Shown one piece after another: positions 20,726 to 31,500 of a stretch of DNA of 64,000 nt (position 1 is the stretch's first letter; each line of letters begins with the position of its first letter). Source of the DNA: Anoplolepis gracilipes (Eukaryota > Arthropoda > Insecta > Hymenoptera > Formicidae); NCBI RefSeq assembly GCF_047496725.1, contig NW_027328669.1, positions 2,072,501-2,136,500 on the forward strand. Reading direction: 5' to 3'. Both the position numbers and the translations under genes were made by a program. Under the pieces are notes generated by a model. The model ran no database searches. It was not told the DNA's origin and saw only the letters and a list, made by a program, of their open reading frames with translations.

Positions 20726-23138
20726 ATGGACCCATCAATAAATAATATTATAAATAAAAAAAATAATAACAACGAGGAGGGAAAAAACGCTGGGGAAAGG
20801 ATCTGGTCGCGGTCCACCTGTCCGTTGCGTTCGGGCGATATATCCGAAGATTCCTCTTCGGTTAGGATGACCCTTAAGCCAACGCGTCCACGTCAGGTTC
20901 CCTACAGGAGCAGTGCGAGGTTAGCCTCTGCAACAAACAGAGAACACGTGGTTAGGATGGAGAAGTTGCGCATCACTAGGATTGAAGATGTCAACTTCCG
21001 ACTCCCCCTCACCCGTCGGAAGGAAACCGAAGGGACGATGGAGAACCCACTTCCAAGCACGAGTGGGATGAGGCATGACCCTTCTCCATCCCCGTTGATG
21101 AGTGCAAAGGACAGCGAGGCCAGGCCAGCTGCGGAAGATTTTTCTGCACGTGTGCTGGGATAAAACCATTCCTGGCTCAAGAAGGAGAGGACTTCCGCTC
21201 ATGATGAGAATATGGAGGCAGACTCCATAGATGGCGAGGAGATCCGCGATAAGATCGCAGAGGAGAATGACAATATTTCTGTCACCAGTTCGATGGCAGA
21301 AAATATAGTCGAGGAGCAAAAGGAGAAACGGGGCAAAGGCCATCAACCGGTCATCGGCAAACACGTCGGAAGGCGCCAAAAAAAGAAGGAAGCTTGAAGA
21401 CGCAGAAAAGAAGAGAAGAGAGATAGAAGGGCGGCAGAGTCGCTGCTTCCGGATCCTTCTAAATCAGCGAGGTGGAAACGTCTCCTCAACGATGAAAAGA
21501 AGATGGAAGAGTTGCTCTTGCTGGAATCCACCGAGGTAATTGCGGCGCAACTCATGGAGCATTCCACCATCCTATATAAGGTGGCGGACTGCTCCAACGG
21601 AATGAAAGGGTCTCTGGTCAGGAAGGTCAAAGACACTGTAGTCCTGCTGAGAGCAGCTACAACAGTTATGGCCAGACAAATCAGGGAGGAAGAGAACCCT
21701 GAGCTTAAAGAATTCCGTAAGAAACTGACAAAGCTCCGGGAGGAAAATGCGGAGTTGAAAAGGGAGGTGCGAACTAGAAAGCTCCTCCTCCTCCCCTTGT
21801 ATTTTTACCCGCCCCATACTCTTCCTCATCTAGGGACATTACCCAAGAACACAAGAAGGAAGAGGCTGGTGGTGAGGTCGGATGAGGAGGATTATCGGAA
21901 TCCGACCTCTCCTTGTTTAGCGGGAGGGACTGCCCCCTCTCCCCTTCCTATACAGGGGGAGGAGGATATAAGGGAGGATATGAAGATGAACACAGCAGTC
22001 CCCCCGGCAAGGACAGGTCCCGTAAGACAGGCGGGATCGACGATCAAAGGGGTACCGCGGCCATCGAAGGCCTTCCCTCTGAACCTGCCCGAGGAGCTGA
22101 GGGCAAAATATAATGAGCTGATGGACCAAAAGGATGCAGTTCTAGCACTCCTGGATCCCATCGCGAAGCAGATGGAGATGCTAAGGCTCTCTGGAGCGGT
22201 GGTTGCTCCAAAAAAGCTTGTTCCGGCTCCGCTTCCTGTCCCGTCTACCGCTGGAGAGGAGGCTAAGGCCTCTAATCCCCGGGGAAGACAAGAGCAGAAT
22301 CACGTGGGACCCGCTCCCACGGCCCCTGACGCAAAAACGGAGGGACCGCGAGAGGGTGGAAAGAGGAGGAGGAAAGGGGAAAAGGCCCGCGGAGGGCAAG
22401 AGCCACTGAAAGCGGGACCCCAGCCGCCTCCCAAAGGGAAAGGAGAAGCTACCTTCTCCAAACCCAAAAGGGGCCGACAGGGCCCTGTCGAAGGGCAGAC
22501 ACAAGCCCTCAAGGGTAAGGCAAAACCCACCGAAAAGACAACACTTTCGCCTCCCCCGTTCACAGGGAAAAAGGAGACATGGTCGGAGGTGGTAGAGCGT
22601 AAAGCTCGCAAAAAAACCACCAAAGAAGGTGACAATCGGGCTCCGGCAACCACGAATGTTAAGGCGAAGGCGAAGGAGCCAGGCAATAAACCACAGGGCC
22701 CTCAACCTAAGCCTGCGACGTCCAATCCTCCCTCCCAACCAAAAAAGAGGGAAAAATGAACGTAGGAGAGTCCCCCGTACAACTGCGATGGTGCTTACAT
22801 GCCCATCCGGCCAATACAAGGAGAATCTGAGACTGGCGATGGACAGTATAGACCTCGCCAGTCTCAAAATTAATGGCCTGAAGGCCAGAAAGGCAGTTAC
22901 CGGTGTCCAACTATTTGAGGTTGGGGGTCCGGACAACAAAAAGAAGGCGGATGCGTTGGCGAGCCGAATGCGAGAGGTCCTCGCGGATAAAGAGGGGGTG
23001 ATAAGAGGGGGAATCCCTCGAGCAGAGGGTACTAAGGAAAGGCTCTAAAAAAAAGCCCGAGATACCCCCCTGCCGAAAGATGATGGGGAGGGTACGCAGA
23101 TAGAGGCAGAGCCGGAGGAGCTTGATCACCCAAAATAA
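20726..23138 (+). pseudogene. ORF1 of B, zinc-knuckle region deleted
   Basis: Starts at ATG 20726 (MDPSINNIINKKNNNNEEG). Frame changes near 21163 and 21490. Main body 21503-22759: a helix/coiled-coil segment (NPELKEFRKKLTKLREENAE), then a Lys/Pro/Gly-rich basic linker. After another shift, MVLTCPSGQYKENLR and DLASLKINGLKARKAVTG match G ORF1 (VVLTCPDGQYGEMVR). A TAA at 23046 follows, then the frame runs to EELDHPK and TAA at 23136-23138. The roughly 150-residue CCHC block of G is absent. The stop abuts the ORF2 ATG. Confidence 0.8.
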
Positions 23139-26100
23139 ATGGCGGTCAGGTTCCTCCAAGCTAACCTAAACCACGCCAGTCAGGCACAGAATCTCTTTTA
23201 TCAGAGCCTGGCTGAGCGTGGCATCGGGCTGGCCATTGTTGCTGAGCCCTATAAGATCCCAGCAAAGCTTACGTGGCTGGGGAATGCAAAAGGCACGGCG
23301 GCAATCGAGGTTGGTGCTGCAACAAATAACACCCCCCCCTCTCAAATGTATTGGAAAGAGGAACGGATATGTTGCAGCAAAGTGGGGGTCCACAACAATA
23401 GTTAGTTGCTATTTCCCCCCTAGTTGAAGTCCTGCTCAGTTTGACTCACTCCTTGAACAGGTGGGGGATGTTGTCAGAAACATACTCCCTGCCGATCCAC
23501 TCATAATAGCTGAAGATTTTAACGTCAAGTCTCTGGCACTGGGTGAGTCGAGGCAGGACACCAGGGGAACTACCCTGGTGAGGTGGGTGAATTCGCTCGG
23601 CCTTCACGTTATTAACGAAGGCCGAGTGAGCACATGTGTCCGGCCCCAAGAGGAGTCGATCGTGGATATAACGATCGGCTCCGAGGTGGCCAAGAGGATG
23701 GTGCGGGGATGGCGCGTGGTGGGTGACTCGAGAGGGGAAACCCTTTCGGACCACCAATACATTGAATTTGTTCTGGACGCCGTGCATCACTGGGTACATC
23801 ACCCACCTCGAGGCGGGGACACAGGTAGGTGGACCCTCACAAAGCTGGAACCTAAGAAACTAGAAGAGGCCTTAATGACCATTTCGTGGGGTATCCCGGA
23901 GGGAGAGGAAAGGCGGGACATTAACCTGGAAGTGGAATGGTTGCGGGGCGTTATGCGCGAAGTCTGCGACGCAGCCATGCCACGCGCCAGGGTCCTCCGC
24001 CCACGTCACGCCGTCTATTGGTGGACGGAGGAAATAGCGCAATTAAGGCGCTCCTCTGTCCAGGCGCGACGCACCCTTTTTCGTATTCCCAGAAGAAGAA
24101 ACCCGGAGATCCGAGAGGAGGCCTTGGCTGCCTATAGGGCCGCAAGATGCGCCCTTAGCGCCACTATCAGGAAGTCCAGGGCCAGTTGTTGGGATGAGCT
24201 ACTGTCATCCCTCAACACGGACCCATGGGGGCGTCCATACAGAATAGTTCTGAATAAGTATAGGAACTGGACACGCCCCCCGTCACGGAATCCCTGGATA
24301 CTCCCGTCCTCAGGAATGTTGTGGACACCCTCTTCCCGCTAGTGGTTTAGGAGTCCACACTCAACTGGGGTCCCGGCCTGGGGGGACCTTATGAACTAGA
24401 GGAGGACGAGGAGATATCCAGCAACGAACTTCAGCGCGCCGTCAAAAGAATAGGATCAGGAAAAGCTCCTGGCCCTGACGGCGTGCTTGGAAAGATATGG
24501 GTCTGGGCACTGGACTTTCTGGGAGAACGTCTGAGGTACATATTTAATAAATGCCTCAGACATGGCGCTTTCCCCCAGCATTGGAAGCAGGCTAAATTGG
24601 TCCTGCTCCCCAAGGAAGGCAAGGAAGAAGAAACCCCGTCGGCATATAGACCAATATGCCTGCTGGACGAGGTCAGCAAGATCTTTGAGAGGATCATTGC
24701 AAACCGACTTGTTCGACATATATCCCGAGAGGGTGGTCTCCACGAGGAGCAATATGGCTTCCGCGAGGGACGTTCGACTGTGGATGCGATTAGTCGTGTT
24801 ACGTCCCTCACGGAGGAAACCGTGGAAGGGGGCGGGGTGGCACTTGCGGTATTACTAGATATCGCAAACGCCTTCAACACCCTGCCCTGGGATAGAGTAA
24901 TGGATGCCTTGTTGCGATACAGGGTCCCTCCCTACCTTGTGGAGATCATCAGACAATATTTCCGGGATAGGAGCCTGGAGTTCGTCACACAAGACGGACT
25001 TCAATGCCGACGGGAAATTCGATGCGGGGTTCCGCAGGGGTCAGTCTTAGGACCCCTACTGTGGAATCTCACATACAACCGAGTCCTTTGCCTTCCTCTC
25101 CCTCGTGGCTGCCACGCCATCTGCTATGCAGACGACACATTAGTGGTGGCCGCGGGGAGCAGCTGGGGGATACAGCAGCCAAGGCCGAGACAGCGGTGGC
25201 AGCCGTGGTACGAAGCATCACTGGTATGGGTCTTAGAGTGGCGGCTCAAAAAACCGAGGCTCTTTACTTTCACAGTAAATCCTCTGGGAAACCGCCAAGG
25301 ACTCATATCCGGGTGGGAGGTACTTCTAGTAGAGTCCGCCGTATATACATGGACACCGTAAATGCGGTGGCCCTGTATGAATGCCCAATATAGGCGACGG
25401 ATCTCGCGGCCATGCGTTATGCAAAGGACAAGTTCCGACGCATACAGCGCAGCATGGCCGTGAGGGTGATAAGGGCCTACCGCACGGTGTCCCATGCGGC
25501 GGCCACGGTCCTGGCGGGTTCGCCCCCCTTGGAGTTCCTGGCCGCAATGTACGCGGAGCGGTATAATTGGGAAAGGGGGCTCAGGAGGGGTCATAGCCCT
25601 CTACCAGCCAGGGTCAAGAAGACCATCCAGATCCACGCCCAGCGGTCTATGGTGGAGAGATGGAGTGCCCACCTATCTGACCCGAAGACTGCGGGTTAAA
25701 GAACCCGTGTTGAGGCCGTCCGGCCCTGTCTACAAGAATGGTTAGACAGGGCCCGAGGTGAGGTATCCTTTAGGATGACACAGGTGCTCACCGGGCATGG
25801 GTGCTTTGGTGAGTACCTGTGTCGAATCGGCAAGGAAGGTACCACGGCCTGCCACCATTGTGAGGAGGTGAGAGACACGGCGCGGCACACGCTGGAGAAG
25901 TGTCCGGCATGGGACATGCTGCGCCGTGATCTCTGTTCAATGGTTGGCAACGACCTCTCGTTGCCAACCATGGTTACGAAGATGTTAGGTGATGAGAGAT
26001 CCTGGAAGGCGATCGCCTTCTTCTGCGAACAAGTTATGACGCAGAAGGAGGGGGCCGAGCGCATACGCCGACAAGAAGAGGTGGCGGCAGAAACGGCGAT

Positions 26101-26230
26101 TGCGGCCGCTGCAGCGGCTGTTGTAGATGACAGCAGCGAGGAGGAACAGGAGAAGGAGAGTGACTCCGATGGGAGCTTGGGTCCCTCCTCGCATCGGCTA
26201 CCCCCACTGACAATGGAGCTACAGCCTTGA
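23139..26230 (+). pseudogene. ORF2 of B (endonuclease, reverse transcriptase, zinc finger)
   Basis: Begins ATG 23139 (VRFLQANLNHASQAQNLF, AEPYKIP). After a shift near 23400: IIAEDFNVKSLAL (GDFN changed to EDFN), STCVRPQEESIVDIT, TLSDHQYIEF, VYWWTEEIAQL. After a second shift near 24350: FPQHWKQAKLVLLPKEGK, RPICLLDE, QYGFREGRSTVDAI, motif A VLLDIANAFNTLPW, motif B GVPQGSVLGPLLWN, motif C CYADDTLVV. The thumb is shortened: RVGG runs straight to SSRVRRIYMDTV, and APVWA is CPI-stop-A. The end has TGHGCFGEYLCRIGK, CHHC..ARHTLEKC and an acidic tail. Family role: target-primed reverse transcription. Confidence 0.85.
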
Positions 26231-26939
26231 CGAGCAATTGAGGGGGGACAATCCAGTCGCCCTCTCCTCAAAGGAGAAGATGACATTAGAGGGGAGCATG
26301 GTTGGGGATTGGATGTCTCCACCAAGTGCTCCCCTCCCCCTTATTAGCCCCCCTAGTAACAAACAGGATGGCGAGGAGGTAATAAAATCCCCCCTCATGG
26401 TCGCTAAACGCGAATGAGAGAATTAAAAGAGAGAGGGGCCAATAGGCCCCTCTATAAAAACCACACCTCAACGAAAGGTGGCTGGAATGATGTTCCCCCA
26501 ACCAGAGACGAACGTCTGCTTTAGAGACGGTTGCGTCTCTCCCTCGGGACCTGGGTAGTGCAGGCGGGGGCCTGCATTGCCCTGTGTCGGGTCCCAGAGG
26601 AAGGTGGACGGGCGGCGTGGCCCCACTCGTTCACAAAAATAGAAGAAATCAGGTAGGACATCAACAGTCCTATCTGGGAAAGAGACTCAGCGAAAGTCAA
26701 ATGTCGCCAAGTCTTAAGCGCGGAGGGGACCCACGGTCAGGGATACCGAAGTAATGTAACTGCGAGTCCCGGGTCCCTGCCTGCCCCTCTATCGCGCGGA
26801 AGGCCACCGCAGGAGTTTTAGTTGGTAGTCCGGTGGTCCAATATGATCAGGACCACCGGGAGTCCAACATAACCACCATCCCTCTCTCGAGGGTGGCGGT
26901 ATGCATCAAGCATTTCTCCTGCGTCAAAAAAAAAAAAAA
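26231..26939 (+). other. 3' UTR and tail of B
   Basis: Non-coding. It contains GAGACG..CGTCTC hairpin sequence near 26500-26540, an ACCGAAGTAATG segment cognate to the GAAGTA.TGCA of L and D, the TTTTAGT.GGTA motif at about 26816, the small hairpin 26901-26913 and the poly(A). Confidence 0.7.
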
Positions 26940-27805
26940 GGTACACCCCATCACCACGGTGGTCCCCCACTGGACGGCCACCAAATCGTCTTCTTTCTCT
27001 AACATGGAGGCCAGAGCGGAATTCGCCTCGGTCTCCATGTTATGGACACGGAGCCCCGATTGTCCCGCACCCAAATCGGCCACCCCCAGGCCATAACCCT
27101 CTGCTGCGAGGCTGTGGACAAAAACGTCCTGCGCCTTGCGGCAGTGGTTCAGTTTGGCCTGAAGGATTTTAGCCTTCATTTTGGTTATTAAAGGCGATCA
27201 GGTCCTTCAAGGAATCTTCTGTCCCCACCTGGAGATTCCCCCAACCCTCCCCATCTAGGGGATGATCGGTAAGTAGACAATAGGTGAGGGAGGGTGAGGG
27301 CGACGTGGTTGCCGCTTCTGTCACAGATTCCAGGGTTGGAAGGTGGAGGGGGACAGAGGGGAGAAGAAGTGTTTTTCCTCTTCCTCCCTCCTCCCGTGGG
27401 CCCTCTACTACCTTAACCTTCACAGGTGGGGATTGGGCCTCTTAAGCGTCTCCCTGTGTCAAGGATACGGGGTCCTCCCTCGCATACCTTTTTCTTTTTT
27501 CCTTCCCAGTTCTGGCATCGACGTCCGTAACTTCCTCTCTATACTTGGGTAGCACAGCTACCTCAGGGGTTGCGGGGTGAGGAGGGGCGGACGCCGATCC
27601 AAACGGGATATTCTCTTTCTCTTTGGGGGAGAGGGGGACGGCAGGGGGTCCTCACGGCCCCTCCCCCTTCCTTTGCCGGTTTTTTCGACTAAGGTTTTGT
27701 TACGGGGCAGACTTGCCGTCCAATCAAATGGTTGGACGGCCGCCCGCGCCCTGCACAAGTCGAATAGCTCGGGGTCTTGGCCGGGCAGTCCTTGGGTGTG
27801 TGAAG
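26940..27805 (-). pseudogene. Element F: end of ORF1 and start of ORF2
   Basis: Minus strand. F is 5'-truncated at about 27805 inside the ORF1 zinc-knuckle region: in one frame STCAGRGRPSNHLIGRQVC matches the third knuckle of G. ORF1 ends ...NNQNEG with TAA at 27169-27171. ORF2 starts inside it, ATG at 27179 (AKILQAKLNHCRKAQDVF), runs to QWGTTVVMG and is cut by the poly(A) of B at 26939. The other half is at 19091-19467. ORF1 and ORF2 overlap by 11 nt. Confidence 0.75.
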
Positions 27806-27950
27806 TTAGCATCTCAAATGTTAGAATCTCAAAAATAAACTTTATATTTACTTGCATCCAGCATAGTTCTACAGTTCCTGATAAGTTTTAACAAAAGTTC
27901 CGTCCAATTAATTATTAAAATCGAATTTTTAAAAATGAGATGCTAACTTC
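27802..27950. repeat. 149-bp unit with 15-bp perfect inverted termini
   Basis: GAAGTTAGCATCTCA at 27802-27816 and its exact complement at 27936-27950. The interior is AT-rich and non-coding. It may be a small non-autonomous DNA element or the edge of the adjoining 165-bp repeats. Confidence 0.55.
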
Positions 27951-28450
27951 CGACAACACTTTACAGCATCTCACCATATTTCGAATACCTGATTACGGGG
28001 AAGTAAGAATAAAAAGAGTTCTATCGCCTAAACACGTCCTGTCAATAGTTCTGACGATTAAACAATTATTTTACCCAAAAAATTTATATTTTTGAACATA
28101 AATGTGAGATGCCGATCGATTTTCGACAGTTCTGTTTATTTTAAGACAGTTCTAGTATAGTTTTGGTCATGTACATTAATTTCATAAAGAGTTCTCATGT
28201 TAAAAACAATTAAAAATATTTTTAAACAATTATTTTGCTCTAAAATCGCGTATTTTTTAATATAAAGCTGAGATGCTGGTCGATTTTCGACAGTTCTGTT
28301 TATTTTAAAACAGTCTAGTATAGTTCTGGTCATGTACATTAATTTCATAAAGAGTTCTGATAATAAAAATAATTAAACAAATTTTTAAACAATTGTTTTG
28401 CCCTAAAATCGGGTATTTTCTTATAAAGCTGAGATGCTGGTCATTTCTTG
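27936..28450. repeat. 165-bp satellite-like tandem repeat
   Basis: GAGATGC(C/T)(G/A)..CGATTTTCGACAG recurs at about 27938, 28104, 28269 and 28430 with periods of 161-166 bp. The units share TTTATTTTAA.ACAG, GTCATGTACATTAATTTCAT and AAAGAGTTCT. Confidence 0.75.
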
Positions 28451-28454
28451 ACAC

Positions 28455-28455
<1 letters not shown>

Positions 28456-28493
<38 letters not shown>

Positions 28494-28805
28494 CATTTAT
28501 AATTAATTAAATATTATATACTTCCATTATTAAAAAAATGTGTTAATAAAATAATCTTTTATATAATTCACTAATAATACCATTACTGTTGCTATTAAGT
28601 AGTATAGTAATAATTAAGTCAATAATTATTTTTTATTTTTATATTATATATATGTATACATACATACATACATACATACATATATTATACATACAAGGTT
28701 TCCCGAAATGACTGGTAAATATTTTAATGGCAGGTTCTTAAAACATTTTATATATATATATAATATATATACAATATATATATAATTATATAAAATTATA
28801 TATAC
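28456..28805. repeat. TA and ATAC microsatellites, no gene
   Basis: (TA)n near 28460-28488 and 28740-28800, with (CATA)n at about 28655-28690. The AT-rich remainder has no coding content. Confidence 0.75.
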
Positions 28806-28907
28806 TGTTACGTCCGTGTCAGCTATAAGGAAATCGATATATCGATCGGTCAAAAGTTTGAAAGAAAAACGAGCGTCGCAAGAAGACGAGTCTGCTTTCG
28901 GACGTAA

Positions 28908-28908
<1 letters not shown>
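28806..28908. mobile_element. 103-bp mini-element with LTR-like ends
   Basis: Starts TGTTACGTCCG and ends with the inverse CGGACGTAACA, the same termini as the 1.79-kb repeat that begins at 28949. The interior (CGATCGGTCA, AAAGAAAAACGAGCG) is also related. It looks like an internally deleted relative. Confidence 0.6.
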
Positions 28909-28948
<40 letters not shown>

Positions 28949-28952
<4 letters not shown>

Positions 28953-30347
28953 ACGTCCTGTCGGCTCCACATTTTTCCTCCCACGAAATGAACAATAATC
29001 GTCCGATCGGTCACAAAAAACGGGTCGCGCAATAGAAAAGAACCGTTATTATCAAATAATGTTTAGACCTACTAAAAACGATATCTAAACAAATACCGGA
29101 AGGGATCAATAACGAAATCCTCTAAACAACGAAACAGGCAAACACAGTTGCATAATCTTAAGAAAGAAACAAATAATGCCGCTACGCACTGTCGGCTCCA
29201 CGTTTTTCCTCCCACGAAAATTAAGCAATAATCGCCCGACTAATCATAAAAAGGATCGCGCGACGAAAAATATTTTAAAATATTGAAAACGATGTCAAAA
29301 GAAACGACCGGAAAGGGTCGATAGTGAGATCCTCTAAATGAATAAATCGACAAACACAGCTGCATAATCTTAAGAAAGAAACAAATAACGCCGCTACGCG
29401 CTGTCGGCTCCACGTCTTTACCTCCTATAAAGATAAAGCAATAATTGCCCGACCAGTCATAAGAGGGCCGCGGAACGAAAAAAATGTTTTAAACATTGAA
29501 ATCGATGTTCAAAGAAATGACCGAAAAGGATCGATAGCGAGATCCCCTAAATAAATAAATGGATAGAAACAGCTGGATAATCCCAGGAGATAACCAAATG
29601 AAGAATCTTCAAATTTCCTAAGAGGCCGTACAAAGCCCACCAATCAGCAACAATCAAAAATAAGGAGGAGAAGGATCTCACCGAACGATAGCTTTTTACA
29701 CGTCAAAATCTCAAAAATACTCCCGCTCAAATTGTTAACACGCCCTCAAGATTTAATATAAAAAGGGAAGACTCGCGCATTACGAAGACCAAAAAATTTA
29801 AAATCAGTCGACAGTACAGCATCAGATTCATTCGGCACAGATTTTTCGATCGTTCGCTGATTCAAGCAATTCGTTTTACACTGCGGGAGTCCCGATTACA
29901 TCTTAAAATCTATTAGAGTCAGTGCTCAACAAAGACCACCCGCCAAGTAAGACCACAACTGGAGCCACAACTACACCAGCAGCTAAAAAAAACGCAACAA
30001 ATCTGCCTAAATAGTAAGTTTAATTTCCTTTTCTTTTGTTTTGTTTTTTTTTTCTCTCATCGTCTCCTTTCTCCTTTATTCAACCCTGTTCTTTTACTAA
30101 GTATGCCTAAAATCGCACCGACCCGCCGATTCTCGCGAGCCAGCCGAGACCATAGATCGGACGACACGACCGTGTGCGAAATCGCGCCGTAACACATATT
30201 ACATTTTCGTAAATCTTTATTATTATTTTTTTTCCTCTTATTATAAACCATTGTAACAAATACCAACCAGAATAAAATCTTTAGAATCGCACTCTTTCCT
30301 CCTCTTTTCTGGTTGATGACCTCCGTACTTATGTAACACCCGCGATC

Positions 30348-30379
<32 letters not shown>

Positions 30380-30740
30380 CTCATACAAATAATTTTAAAG
30401 CCGATATTAATAAGATCATATGTAAAATGGTAAGAATTAATTGAATAAATATTAATCTAAAAATTAAAATGATCGGTAAACTTATTTAACTCTCTCACTC
30501 CCTCCACGCGAAAAATCATATAAGGTCCCGTCCCGCGTAAAAGAGATTCGATTCTTTTACAAAAAAGGGACCACCGAGAGAGCGTTCGCATAACAGAGTA
30601 ATAACGACACCCGTCGTTTACCTGTTTGCTAACCTGCAGCTCGCTCGACCGAGTCACTCGTCGATAAGACTTTTGACATCGGAACAGTTCTTGTTACGCC
30701 CTTTCTCTGACTCATCCTCTCTACGGGCCTGGACGTAACA
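28949..30740 (+). mobile_element. Solo-LTR-like repeat with 10-bp inverted termini
   Basis: Begins TGTTACGTCC and ends GGACGTAACA, flanked on both sides by TATATA. The first 650 bp are three tandem units of about 215 bp, each starting CTGTCGGCTCCACGT and containing AACACAGCTGCATAATC. Downstream are ATATAAAAAGGG (about 29757), TTTAAAATCAGTC and TCAGATTCATTC, plausible promoter sequence, and a CA tract. No ORF. TG...CA ends and a promoter-like centre favour a solo LTR; the target duplication is hidden by the TA repeat. Confidence 0.55.
30348..30381. repeat. (CA)n microsatellite
   Basis: Uninterrupted CACACA tract with one CG variant near its 3' end. Confidence 0.9.
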
Positions 30741-31314
30741 TATATATATATATTTTTTATTTTATATTTTATATATAATTATATATAAAAATATATATAT
30801 GTATTTATGTGTGTGAAAATAAATAAAAAAAAAGAAAATAGAGTTTTTAATTTACTTTAAATTAATATTTAATATTAATATATGTATAATTTAATCATTA
30901 ATATTTAAAAAAATTTTATGAAGATATCTAAATTTTTGTAATATTACGCAGCGTAACATTATCTTCCCTAAATTAGTTACATTTTTATATAAATATTGTA
31001 AATTTACAGTTAAATGCTCGTTGGTTCATTTGTGACAAACCATGAATTCAATCAGATATTGATATTGTGTTATAAACCCGGTAAAAAATTTTTATATATA
31101 ATCAGACAAAAATAGTCGTATCTAATTATACAAATTTATACGAAAATATACGAAATTTGTCCATTTTATATATAATTATTAATAATTATACATAAAATGT
31201 TGCAGGCATTGTGTATAAGTATGTATAAGCTTACATATACATAATTCTAATTGTAGCTATCAATCCATTTATATATAAATATACGTAACGTTTTATACGG
31301 TGTCATCTATAATA
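30741..31314. other. AT-rich DNA, no gene seen
   Basis: TA-rich at first, then unremarkable AT-rich sequence up to the abrupt GC switch at 31315. Confidence 0.6.
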
Positions 31315-31500
31315 AGGACTCCTCCGGAAGGGAGGACGCTCTTCAGGCGGGCGCGCTAAGGCCCTCGCGTAGTGTCTTCGTTACTCCTCAACCCCCGCCC
31401 AGCCACGCTCCGGCTTAAGGGCTTTCGCTCCCGGCGTACTATGTGGCGTTCACCATCATTTCCGCCGCGACCGTCGCGTCTGTAGCAGGAACCGATTCGT
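31315..31500 (-). other. J-type leader fragment fused to G ORF2
   Basis: Minus strand matches the plus-strand J leader: GTTCCTGCTACAGACGCGAC, GAACGCCACATAGTACGCC, CTTAAGCCGGAGCGTGGC and CTTCCGGAGGAGTCC. ORF2 of G reads SYLSDRSLHYTN up to the seam and then leader sequence. In H the same position continues to GCGVPQGSVLGP. Confidence 0.75.

Larger units (their letters stand above)
19468..26939 (+). mobile_element. Element B: full-length-ended R1-clade retrotransposon in F
   Basis: About 7.47 kb. Target duplication GTACACCCC(C)ATC stands at 19455-19467 and 26941-26952. Order: HDV-like ribozyme, 1.2-kb 5' UTR, ORF1, ORF2, 0.7-kb 3' UTR with GGTTTTAGTTGGTAGT-like motif (written GAGTTTTAGTTGG near 26811), ATGC/GCAT hairpin (26901-26913) and 14-nt poly(A) (26926-26939). 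It sits antisense in the endonuclease domain of F ORF2. Both ORFs carry frameshifts and deletions, so it is no longer autonomous. It is related to G. Confidence 0.9.

Noticed and set aside
22181..22939. 252-codon minus-strand open frame
   Set aside because: Antisense to the Lys/Pro-rich part of B ORF1; Phe/Leu/Arg-rich shadow.
28909..28998. 60-residue frame of repeating Ile-Tyr
   Set aside because: Translation of a TA microsatellite.
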